Assembly (NCBI GenBank): GCA_008921705.1 | Contig: VFFE01006085.1 | Location: forward strand, 53,809-117,808 | Source of the DNA: Burhinus oedicnemus | Taxonomy: Eukaryota; Chordata; Aves; Charadriiformes; Burhinidae | Direction: 5' to 3' | Length of the DNA stretch: 64,000 nucleotides | In this document: one piece after another, positions 45,901 through 57,900 of the stretch | Position numbering within the stretch: position 1 is the stretch's first letter | Layout of the letters: each line of letters opens with the position of its first letter | Translations under genes and position numbers: made by a program | The notes under the pieces: generated by a model | The model's database searches: none | Seen by the model: only the letters and a program-made list of their open reading frames with translations | Told to the model about the DNA's origin: nothing

Positions 45901-48900
45901 ACTCCCCAGCAGGGGGATGTGCAGGGGCCAGGGCAGCCGGCCCCTTTGTGCAGCTGCAGTGCCACCAGCACTATTTGTGCTTTAACAACCTCCCCCTTGC
46001 CCCATGCTGGTCCAGGCTGAGCAAAGGCTGCCAGCGCTGGGCCAGTCCCCAGGGGCGGTGGCTGAGTGGTATTTCTGGTGTCTCTCCTAGGTAATAGTCC
46101 ATGATGTGAATGAACTGACGGAAAAGCTGTTTCCAATTGTCGAAGCCATGCAGAAACACTTCAGCGCCGGATCGGGGACATACTACAGCGACGCGATCTT
46201 CTTTTTGTCAGTTGCAATGCATCGCATCATGCCCAAAGGTAAGCCTCTGCTGAGCTGCCACAGCAGCTGCCTCCAGGAATGCAGGGTCTCTTTTTCTTTT
46301 GCATGGAGGTGTTATCCAGTGCTATTTGAAATGCAAAGAAAGTTAATAAACTTTTGGGGTAGGCTCCTGGGGTTCTGCTTCAGAGTGATGGACCCTTCAG
46401 TCCAAGACCACGCACATCCAGGTCTCCACTGGCGTGAGTGGCAGGAGGTTACCCATACCACGCGGCAGCTGGCCCTGCCCTCATGCCCTGAGATGGTAGG
46501 AGAGGTGAGATAGGAGCAAGCGTCCTTGCCCTGTGTGTGTTTACAGCCCCCTTCCCTGTGGGGTGTCGGCAGAAAGAGGTGCCGCATGCTTGTGGTGCAG
46601 CTGTGTGTTAACAAGCGTCAGCCGAGAGCGGTTGTTGAGCCTTTCCTCTTGGCTTCGGTGAGCTCTTGGAAAGCTTTGCTGATTAGCAGCCACTGATCAC
46701 TTAAGTTTCCTTATTGTGCCTTCGCTCTGCTGTTGCTGAGTGCGGGAACAACAATAAATCTGCAGGAAAACAAGGCAGCTGGCAGGAGTAGCTTGGCTGA
46801 GTTGATGCCATGTTTTCCTGCCTCAGCTGCACACGGATGCTTCTCCTGGGACCGGTGTGCTCTCTAGACTTGGACTGGTCACATGAGGAGGTGTTGCATG
46901 CTTGGGCTCCAAACGCCTTCCCTGGAGCTCCCCCAGCCCTGCCTGTCCTTTCCCGGCACTGGTCTCTGGATTCTCCTTGCCAGCTGCCCCGCTGGCCTGA
47001 TGCACCGGTGAGGGCAGCGTCCTCTCCTGGGCCAGCTGCTGGCCACATGCCCTCCCAGCGCCACGGCAGGGTGCAGGTGGCAGTGGTGGCAGGGAGCCCC
47101 GGGGTCCTGCCTGGCCGTACACCTGCCCTGGGAGGAGGTGACCAGCCTCTCAAAGCTGTTTGTGGATGGCACATGGTGGTGGCCCATTCCCACACGTGTA
47201 TGTTGCTGAAATAGCTGTTCCCATGGCTAGCACCACCAGCGCTGGCACCCTCCTCAGCATCTGGAGCTTCTGCCCAGCCATAATATTCCCTGCAGATTTC
47301 CTACAATGGATCTCAGGCGCAGTCTTGCTCTTGCTGGGATGTGAGCGGGTGAGACTCTCCTGTGCGCCCGCTGAGCCCTGTCCCAGTTTGGCTTTGCATA
47401 GTAGCTCCTGCCTCTGCACTGGTTCATGAAGCTTCCTGTGGACATGCCCCTGTCTGGGGGGCACAGCCATCCCATGGTAGCTTGTTAAGTGGTTAGGCAG
47501 TGGTGTTTAATTTGTGCAAGCAGGCGTTAGGGAAGAGCAGGCAGGGAGGTAGCCTGCTTCATCCTCCCTGGGGGCTATGGGGCAAGGCAGCCCCGAGGGT
47601 CCCATCCAACCCCCGCTCTGTGGTCTCCAGAGAACAAGCTGTACTTTGGTCTCCATAAGACTTGGGTAATTTTTTTTTTGTCTGGTGATGTCTGCACTGC
47701 AAGTGCTTTGAAGTATGCTGAATACAAACGACAGTATTAATGCTGGCTAATTCACTCTTCCCGATTCCCTACCCTGTCTTTACCGTGTGCTAAAGATATC
47801 CATGTCGTGCTGCCTGCCAGCAAGAAGCTGCTCAGTCTGAAATGCCTTTTCTCAGTTCATCAGGCTGCAAGTTGTCTCATCTCTTGGAAAGCTTGTTTGC
47901 TCTCCCTCAGCCTGACGGGGCTTTCAATGGTGTGTTTGGGGCACGAGATTTTTAAAGAGGCATTTTTACAGTTTCATGAGCTTAGTTTTTGTTTCAGAAG
48001 CTGCCAGTAAAGCTGATTTATATTTCCCTTGCAAGGGAGGTCAGATTTACTGCGCTGGGTGCCTGGTGATTTATGGGGCTGGTGGGGCTCCCCCGCCCCT
48101 TCCTTGCTTCCCGATGCGCAGCCGGCACCGGACGGGAGGCAGCAGGGAAGGCTGCTGCTCTGCTGCCCACTTGCAGGCTTGCGGGTGGTGTGGGAATGGC
48201 ACTGGGCTCCTGCCACTCTCCTGGCTCTGACAAACCAGCCTCTACTGGCGTGAAGAAGCTACTTTGCTAAGGTGAAAGGACTAACCTTTCCTTTTCAGGC
48301 AGTATTAGCATTTTTCCTGGTGCATTTCTGTGCCATTTCACCTGCCCTGAATGCTGCTTTTTTTTGTGCGCCTTTGCAGGCACATCTGGTTCCATAGTGT
48401 TAGCACCATTTTTTTGTGGAAGCCAGATTTGATTGGAAGCTTAAGCATCCTTCAGCAGAAATGAAGGCCCTGATCTGAATATTAAGCTGTCTTGTGTGTT
48501 TGTTTGCTTTTGTGTTAATTGGTCTATAGGTTTTTTCAATAGCTAGCGACCTTTGCACCGAGGTTGCCTGGCTTTAGTTTCCCAAATCTATCATTTTTTG
48601 AAGGGAGGCATTTCCATCGTATCATGACTTAGTGATTCGTTTGGAGCCATGGGGTTTTGACGGGGCACTGACTTTGCAGACCGATGGCACTCAAAACTGA
48701 ACACCGGGGTTGTTTCGTTTTTTTTTGTAGAAAGGCTTTTGTGGAACATGTGCAGGCTGCGTGCATATTGCACTGAGAATAAATGGGTTTTGCCACTCAG
48801 CTGCTCTGCTTTCACTGCTGCTTGGGATACTTGCCCAGAAAACTTCAGATCTAAAACCTGCAGCTGCCAAACTATAATACAACAGCTTCTTAGCTGGTGT

Positions 48901-51900
48901 AAATCATGGAACTCTCTTGCCTTAAATGTCTTACATCAGCAGAGTTAATCTGATTTAAACCAGCTGGGGGCTCGGTATGCAGCGTGCAGAAGTGCAGACT
49001 GCATAACTCTTGTCTGTGCTTGAGGCTCATAAATCCTGTCTTAATGCGATGTGGCCAGGCCAGAGGAGCTGGAGGAGGCCTTGGTGCATCGCAATGGTTT
49101 TGCAAGGGAGAAGTGGTGGGGAAATTACACAGAGAGAGGACGAGCAGGGTTCAGGCTCAGGAGGAGCTGCAGAATGAGGACGATGCCAGCATGAAATGGT
49201 CTTGGGACTTGTGGAGCAGTGCTAGGAGGAGGAAGGATAACAAGGACTTGGACCCTTTTACTTTCCTTTTCAGTATGCTCATCCAGAGGTAGCCTCTTCA
49301 CTTCCTAACTGGCTTTGATCCCTCTGATCACTTGTCATTTTAGTTGTGTAACTTAAGAGGACCCAGCAAGCTTTTTATCACCCTCCTTACAGACTCATAA
49401 AGGAGTAGCGTCTGGGCAGCTCTGCCTGGCAGGCAAGATCACGGGACACACTCCTGGTGCCGTGGGCAAGGAGAAGAGGAGGAGTTGGAGTGGCAGAGGG
49501 GAAGCCTGGGGAAGCTATGGGCTCTCCAGGGAATTTTTGGCCCCCATCCTTGGCACAAGTCAGGTAGTTTTCAGGGAAAATTAGTTTAGCAACTGGGTGT
49601 CCTCAGCAGCTGGTGGGCTGAGGGAGAGTTGTCAGCATCCAGCAGCTTGGGCAGAGCTTTGAAAACTGCCGTTGGTGTTTGACTCCATTGGTTTTGCTGA
49701 CTGTACTGCAGCAGGATGACCCTGGGGGAGAAGAGAAGGAGCAGAGGGAAAATGGGACAGGACAGAGAAGCAGCTTTGTGGCTTATCTCTGCTAACTTGG
49801 ACAAAGGAGTGGAGTCCATTAGCTCAGGGGAGTCTCTGAAACCTGGCTGGAGGTACCGTGCCTTCCGTGGAGTGAGGGTATTTAGCAGAACTTGACTGAA
49901 GGTGATATTTGACAAATTGGACGCAGCAGGGTTTCCTGGGCAGTATGAACAGCTGGCAGTCTTCCTGGGGAGTAGCATCATCTCTGAACTTGGTCCCCTC
50001 CTTCCCACCGGGCAGTGGGTGGGGGAGCTCTCAGGGCTTCTCTCCCACTGACTGACCCAGCCTGAAGGCAAAATCCCTGGCAATGGGTGGGAGGTGAGCA
50101 CAGGGTGCACAGCGCCCCTGGCCTCTGCCGTGAGTGAGGTTAGCCCTCGTGCAGCATGCTGTGTCTTGCAGGTGCTGGTGAAGCACTAACTTGTTAATCC
50201 TGGTATGGCTCTAGGTGGGCAGAGAGAAGAACGCGGCTCTGCTCGCCTGAAGCTGGTGGGATGCAGCTGAGCAGAGCTATGGCTGGATGTCTGCCGGGAG
50301 AGGGGGTGCCAGCGAGAATGGGCTCCTTGCTTGTGCTAACATGGCTTTGTGTCTTCACACGGGCAGTGGAGGGAAGAGTGCAGAGCAGGATGGGGTGTGA
50401 CTGCAATGTTTAATTCCACTAACAGGGCCTCTTACAAGCATATATGTAAAATTAGGCTTGGAGGTCTCCAGGAAAGCAGATAAACAGGATGGTTCTTCCT
50501 TGTGCCCAGACTCTCTTCTGCTTTGATGCCTGCTGCATCCCAGAGATGACCCATGTGCCTGCAGAAGGCTCTGAGAGCAGACTGCAAGAGCCATCAGGTG
50601 TCTAGCTAACAGCCAGGGAGAGAGGCAAAGGCTGTTCAGCTCACCCTCAGCCTGTTTTAAATACTTTGAAAGCATGGGGCCGGGAAGAGGAAGAGAGCCA
50701 GTTCCCTGTCTGGTTTATTCTGGTGTTAGGAATCTGGGTAAGAAAGTGGATGTGTTAGAACATATTTGGGAGAAAATATTTGGTGAGGGAATACTTGACC
50801 TAAGTATCACTATTGAAATTGGTGAGGTGAGATACAAATAAGCTATTAAGATCACTGGTTGCAGTGCTTACGAGAGGTGATGGATGAGAGAAGTAGGAGC
50901 TGGGTGGTGCTCTACTGTGAAGACGCACCTGGGGCCTTGCTGACTGACTCAGGAGCTTGGTCTGCAGGTACGTTTGATAAGGTTATTCATCAGAGGCCTG
51001 TAAGGGAACTAAGTGTCAGTGAGAGAAGTGGATGGGTTTCTGTGGGACTAAACAAAGATGAGGAGCTATGAGGAAGGAGAACAGACTGGGACTGATCATT
51101 ATGTATGGCTGAAATTTATGGCCTATCAACATGGTCTGTTGGAAAAAACCTGGAAGAGGTTCAGAGAAGAGCAGTGGCTTCTGTATGGGACAAACCTAGC
51201 TGACTGGGACCCTCCGGTCTGGGAGAGGGCTGGCCGAGGGGGTTACAATGTTGTCCCTGAAGCCACAAGCCATGCAAGGCATATGTCTGTACAAGGATTG
51301 AGGGGCATTGAAGTTGCTGAGAGGCGGGTTTAACGCAGAAGAATGCGGTGGTCTGTGGAGCTCCTTGCCGTGGGACATTGTAGATGCTGAGCTGCCTCAT
51401 GGAAGAGGAAATCTTTGCAAGCTGCTGTCTGATAGACACCAAGCTCGGGATCTTCCCGAGCTGCAAGATGTGCAGGAGCATGTTGTGGGGGATGTGGCTG
51501 CGTGTGGTGGGGGGAAGCATGGCCAGCTGTTGCAGGTGAATAAGCAGCACCATGTCCAGGGAAGCAGCTGCCAGCAAGGAGCCGTGCCATCAGCTTCATA
51601 GTGGGTGTCCAGACATAACATCTGTGACACACTGGGATCAAACAGGAGGTCCAGTGGTCTCCCTGGCCTCAGATTTTGAATGGAGCAATTTCTCCAGCTC
51701 ATTATCAACGGCTGTACTGATTATTAAGCGTAGACCAGATTATAATGATGTTTGTCCAAGCTGCCTGTTAATGACCAAGCCGCTTGGGATTTGATGCTGC
51801 TTGCAGCAGGCTCCAGCTGCTGGCTCCGGCTTGGTCTCCCACGAAAATGATATCAGCCTTAGCCTGCTCTGGGAGTCCCGGCCCGGAGACAGTGGCCTCT

Positions 51901-54900
51901 GTGAGCATCAACTTACGCGTTTCCCACCGAACGGAGCTGGAGGGAGGGCAAAGGCCAGGGAGGAGACATGTCAGAGCGAGTGCTGAGCTGCTCTCTGCCT
52001 TCTCAGGGCACCTTGCCTGCACCGAGGCTGGGCACCTGGAGCACTCCTGCTGCTGGCTGTGGAGGTGGAGAGCCTGGGAGCCAGGGGAAGGGGTGAAGCA
52101 GAGGTATCAGGAAAATAGTCTGTTTGCTGGAACAGCGCCTTGACAAGTAGCTGTCTTCTGCTAGTGCGCTTCTGCAAAAGCAGGCAGGGAGCATCCTGAA
52201 AACATGATCTATTGCATTTGGGAAAACAGGAATTTGTAGGTTTGCATGTGTGAGGCTTTGCTGCTGCAGCTGCAATGTTTGAATCTGTAATGCGGGATTG
52301 CCCGGGTCGGGCTCTGTTTGCCCATGGGGTGCCAGGTGACTGCACACGATGTTTCCCCTTGACAGCACCTCTGTGCAGTGAGTTACAATGCATTAATCCT
52401 GTGTCACACTGTGAAAAAAGAAATATGCATCAGAGGACTGTAGGGTGGAGCCTGGCAGAGGGAGATGGGGGAGCACCACCTCCTCTTCTTCCTTCTGTCA
52501 GCTGCAGAGCAAATCCTGGTGCATGGTGCAGCTACCCACAAAATTCAGCTACTTACATTGTAATAAATGAGTATTTTGAGAGTGCATCACTCCTGATCCT
52601 TTCCTGCTGGCTCAATGTTGCCATTGTCGCTGAGCCCCACCACATCGGGGGTACGCAGAGATGCAGTGGGCTGGGAGAGTGCTAGGAGGAGAACGGCTGT
52701 GTCCCAGATGCTCCAGGCCTGACCGTGTGTTATCCAAGTGGAGATGTTGTGAAGAGGCACAGAAAACTGGGGTCTGCAGTGGAGTCGTGGGAGATGGCCC
52801 CAGAGCCACATGCTCCCAAGCCGCAGCTCCCACGGGATGCTGCAGTAGCTGAAGGGTTTATTTTCTGGCAAAAATGTTTCCATCTTTACAGGGATGGAGG
52901 GAGCGTTAATAGTTTCTGGTGTGCTCTCATAACCTCCCTCCCTGCTTCACGCTGCAGCCACGTGAAAACCAGCCAGATTCCTTCCCCAGCCTGTCTCTGG
53001 GCTGCACTCACTCATGTCAGATGCTGCCAGGAGAAGAGAAGAGGCTGGAGTGATGGATTTGTGAGCAATAGGGAGAGCGGTGCCAGCCATTGTTCCTTGC
53101 TGGGGCGAGCCTGTTGTGCCCTGGGAGTTGTTTTCATGGTGCTTTTTGGGAGGAGGCAACAGCAGACCTCTAAATAAGCTCACCCCAGGTGAGGCTATGG
53201 AGGCTATGGCCTTGTAGAGGGGTCCTCACCTGCTGAAATGACATGCTAACCCCATCCAGCTGGCAGCTGGACATGCCTCTCCTGGCAGGAGAGCCTGTCG
53301 GCCCCAGCCCTGCTGGGGAGGAGCTGTCGGGAAGGGCTGATGCCATGAGGTGGATGCGGATGCTGCTCAGCAGGTCCCCCCCAGCCCCCCGGGAGCTTTG
53401 GCATGGCGGAGGCCCGTTCCCCACGGCACTGCCACCATTGGGGGCCAGCGCGACCCGCAGCCCCTGGGGGTGGCGTCACCTCTCATCGTTTCCGCTGGCC
53501 ACCCCTTGCTGTGGTGCCACCATCGATTATTTTTGGATGTCCTAGATCTGTCAGGCTGGGGCAGGCGCATGTGGCTGTTAACCCCCTCTCCACAGAGTGG
53601 CAGGGTCTCGGTGCCCGGTGCTGCGGTTGGTGCTGCCCTCCTCCCTCCCCAGCCAGCCCTGCTCCCCCATCCCCAAAGGGTGGAAGCTGCTGGGGGTCAC
53701 CCAGCGTTGATGCCAGGGCTGCTCTTCCCCACGGCCTTGCTCCCTGCTCTGCCGTAGCTCGTTAGAGCTTAGCAAGAAGAAACAAGGACAAAATCTGCCT
53801 GCAGCCCCTCAGCCCCTTCCCCCACCTTGTGCAGTTCATCGGGACGTGAGCTCATCTACCTTAATGCATTTATTTTCCTGTATCTCTTTTTGGTTTCCCT
53901 TACTGTCTCACCCACTCGTTACTACACAGCTTTCCATCCGCACTGCTTTGTAATTTATGGCAACCTGGAATTAAACCTTATTTTGTCTGATTATAAGGTT
54001 TCCTGCTGCTCTTCCTCCAGCTCCAAAAAGTGTCTTCACACTCCTCCCCCAGCAGCACCCTATGTTAAATACATAGCAAGCAGCACTTACAGCTCCATCC
54101 TGAAAGCTGTCGCATGCTTAGCAATGTCTCTGCCTTGGAGCCCCGTTAAGAGCCAAGGTGTTGAGCACTGTTAAATATTAGTCCCTCAGACCTTGATGGA
54201 TTACAAGGGGACACTTGGATGCACAGGAAAAACTAATTTCCTGGAACAAAACGCATCCATCTCCTGCCGAGTCTTTCCCATCCCTCTGGAGGTGGCTGCA
54301 GGGTGTGAAGCAAGGCGAGCAGAGCGATGCTACTGACAGCACCCAGGGCTATCACTGCTGCACCAGACCCCTGGGCTCACCCAGGTGCTTGTCTTGCGTG
54401 GGTAGTAGTGATGATTTGTCATCTGTCTCTGGCAAGCAGCCTAATTTTTTAATTAGCTGATAGGCTGGAATTGCTGTGCAGAAGCTGTTGCTCTGCTCCG
54501 CTGGGTGCCTAATTGGTGCTGCAGAAACCTGCATCGTGGTGTGGTTAGAGGCTGGGGCGCTTCAGCACATCCCCCCTTGCCTCCTGCCCTCCCCTGGCAC
54601 CCTGTTTGCAGGGAGGGGAGGCTGCTTGATGGGGAGGGGGGCTGCTAGGGTGCCGCAGGGTGCAGAGGGGACCCTTGGCTGCATCGCAGAGGTGAGAACC
54701 CACATCTGAGCAGGCAGTTGGAAGGTAAGCTGCACCTTGGCAAGCCCCGCTGGTGCAGGGCTTTGTAGGATAGTCTTCTCTTGGGAGGGTGGGCTCCAGA
54801 GCAGCACCAGGTCCTGGGGAGGGGGACTGCAGCCCCCTGCAGTCACTGATGTGCTGGCAGCGAGCTCTGCAGAGCGCGTCATGCTTGCGAGCCTCTGCCT

Positions 54901-57900
54901 CTACTGCCTTCCTCTGGGCGAGGCGCTCTGGTGTTGCTGGGGTCAGCTGCACGGGCAGTGGTGATTAATCCTGGAAGCAGAGGGCGAGACTTTATCTGTG
55001 GAGAAAATAAGGTCTGGCAGGGGGAGCGCACAGCCGGAGAGGAAGCTGCTCACAGTCCTGCTGACAGCAGGAGAGAGGGCAGCCGGCAGTGCCGGGGGGT
55101 GAGCCAAACACAGGGAGCCTCTAATGAAGGGCAGGATGGAGAAGCCAGTATGTTTGTGTAAACAAATCACCCATATCCACGCTGGGCTTGTGGTGCTGGC
55201 ATCACTGCCTGGCACTGCAGCTGCACTTGTGCTCCGCTCCCCACTGCAGCTCAGGCTTTCGGGGGCAGCCGGCTGCTTCGGCTGGGCAGTACCCTCCGGG
55301 TTGTGTGGGGACTCTCCAGAGCCTGTGGCCTGCCCTGCACCCACGCCTGGCCTTGGTGCTGGCCGTGGGAGCGGTGTTTTTCTTGGCCATGTGTCCCTCT
55401 GAGCTGGCGAGGGCGGAGGATCCTGGTTTCGCAGCCGGCGCGGGTGGCTTTGTAGAGCCATGCATTGCTGCTGGCAGGCACGCTGCCCGCTGGAGCAGGG
55501 GCTGCTGCCACCCTGCTCCGGGAGGTTTATTGCCTGAGGCAGTGATCCAAAAGCCGCTGCTCATCCTTCACAGCTCCTGGTTTCCTTGGGATGTCCCCCT
55601 GTTGTGATGGGGACAGCTAAAAAGAAAATCATCTGTAGTTAGAACCAGATTCAAAGTGATGGAGAAAGGTGGAAAGTAAGCTGTCCAGGTGCGCCCAGCG
55701 TTTACAGACCAGCAGACCTGAGCCCTCCACCCCTGCTGAACCCAACTCCGAGAGTCTGGGCCGCTCGGCCCTCTTCCTTCTGATGGTTCAAATCAAGTGG
55801 CAAAATGCACAGCCACTCCCTGGCCCTTCCTAAGACCCCCGGCTGCAGCCCCACAACACCCAGAGCTGCAGCCAGCAGGGGACACTACTGGCCCTTCATT
55901 GGGTGGTGTCACCTGTTCTGGCTGCGGCCACTGCTGTCCCTGCAGAGGGTCTCTGAGCCACTCAGCATCTGGCAGCTGTGTGTCCCTGCCCATAGCCCTG
56001 CTCTTACGAGGCCATTGCCCCCTGTACAGTCTCCAGAAGGATGGAGAGGGTTTCTGCATCCTTGTGTTGCTGCTGGCTCCATGGGGAAAGGTGAAGCGGC
56101 ATGCCTGGGTCGTGCAGCATGAAAGGCATGGTTGGCAATCCTGGTAGTGTCCTCCTTGAGCTCACCTCTTCTGCTCTGCATGGGCACAAGGTGCCAGATT
56201 CTGGTCCCAGAAATCACTGCTGGGATGCAGAGGACGGGCAGGGAGATTGGGGTGCTCCCATCTGATACATGTCAGAGTAGTCTGTCCTTGTTGGCCTGGT
56301 ACACCAGGGTGCTTAGGTCCTTAAAAGCAGGTTTGCCAAGACAGGTAGACACCCTGGTGCAGAGGGTGGCGGGAACAGAGCCAAATCGCCACCAGCATTG
56401 GTGACAGGCATTGTCCTCAGGAGCGTATCTGAGGTTTGGGCACAGTGCAGCCTGGCAGGGCGGTGGCCTGTCCCCTCCTGCCATCCCACCGCTCCCTGCA
56501 GCAGCTCCGTTTCCAGACCAGCTGCAGGCAGGATTTTATACTCTGAGGAGGCAGCTGAGCTTGTGCCAACACGAGCCCATCGATAGGCTGGAGAGCTGCA
56601 GAGCTGCAGCACCTCCAGGAGGTTTCAATTCTTGCTTCTTCTCTCTAAAGCTGTTTAAACCACTGCTCAATTAATAGCAATTAAGACCATGCCATTTGTT
56701 AGAAGCTTCTGCCCTTTGCATTGTGATGGCAGCTCTCCGTTGCGCTCTTTGTTCTGGGACACAAGTTGTTATTGTTTTCACTCCTTCCCCTCGCTGCAGA
56801 GTGAAGGCGGCTGCTGGTGGTGGCATCCCTCTGGCCCAGATCTGGCATGGTTTGTATGGAAGAAGAGGGTTTGGAGCTGAGGCCAGCGCTTATGCCTCAG
56901 CCCTGTGCCTGTCCTCTGGGCTCAGCTTTGCCAGGGTGGCAAACCTCGTACTGAGAAAGTTGTTGGGACGAGTGTAAAGGAGTTTGCTTGCCAAATAACC
57001 TGTGCTGCCTGCAGAGGCCAGACTGTGGGCTGTAGGGTCTTGCTTTTCTGCCTTGTCTATTAGAGCCCAGCACACAGTTGGTGAACTGTCCTGGGCTCCC
57101 CACACCTGCGCCCAGGGGTGCCTGCTATCCGGGAGGTTTGTAGCTCATGCAGGAGGCTCTCAAATCGCATGTTGTACTCCAGAGACTAGTTTTGGCCATC
57201 ACTAGGTGACTTGTGGATGCCCTGACTGTGCCTGGAGGGCGTCAGTGTTGTCTGTGCATGGGGAGTACATGCTGCAGCTGCCTGCCTCTGCCCTGGCTGC
57301 CTGTGGCACCGGAGAGGTAGCAACTCACTGGTGGCAGGGGCGCCAGAGCAGGAAAAGGCAAATAGCCAAAGAAGGAGGTCTCCTTTGCTCCCATCAGGTT
57401 TCCAGCTGGCAGCTGGCATTCCCAGAGCAGCCAAGGGAGTTGTGCCCACAGGCTTTTATGTGCTTGGCAGCTTCCCCTAGGCTCTGTGCAGGCTCCGGCG
57501 TTTGCATCTACTGTTGTCCTGACCCTCCATCCATCCCCTTTCCTGTAGTTTTATATCAACTGTTTAAATCTCTTGCAGGCCATCCCCTCAAATCAGGCTA
57601 GGGGAAAGTAGTCCTAGCCTAGAGGCAGGCTCAAGGCTGCCCATCTGTAGGCTGTAGGTCAAGAAGACCTAGAGGGGTAAATAGCCTCTGCAGGGTTGCC
57701 TGCTGCACAGCATCCCCAGAGCTCTGGCTGGGTTGGCCAAAGCAGTGCTTCTCCTCCCTGTGCCCCTCTGCTCCTGCTCACGCTCCCACCTGACTCTTCT
57801 GAGAAGAGTGGTTTGCTCCCAAGGCTCGCACCGCCTGTCAGTGGAGTGGTCCAGCTCACTGCATGCCTGCCTGCTCCCATCCGGCTCTGTCCCCGCTCTG

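Larger units (their letters stand above)
39992..46090 (+). other. XXYLT1 intron 1, 6.1 kb
   Basis: GC-rich intron. The first 140 bases are still CpG island. It contains a 21-base tandem duplication at 44,612-44,653 and a CR1 fragment at about 44,843-44,935. Many open frames occur on both strands because stop codons are rare in GC-rich DNA; none shows a known domain. Confidence 0.75.

Noticed and set aside
47560..47640. Possible CR1 piece (GGTCCCATCCAACCCCCGCT)
   Set aside because: Only a short resemblance, without the other CR1 tail signatures; not enough to annotate.
49586..50110. 174-codon minus-strand open frame in XXYLT1 intron 2
   Set aside because: No recognised family, membrane pattern or splice signals; not supported as a gene.
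51161..51577. 138-codon minus-strand open frame
   Set aside because: It lies antisense over the probable LINE fossil and has no independent support.
54943..55461. 172-codon minus-strand open frame with Ser/Pro-rich product
   Set aside because: Low-complexity product of GC-rich intron, overlapped by other open frames; no domain.
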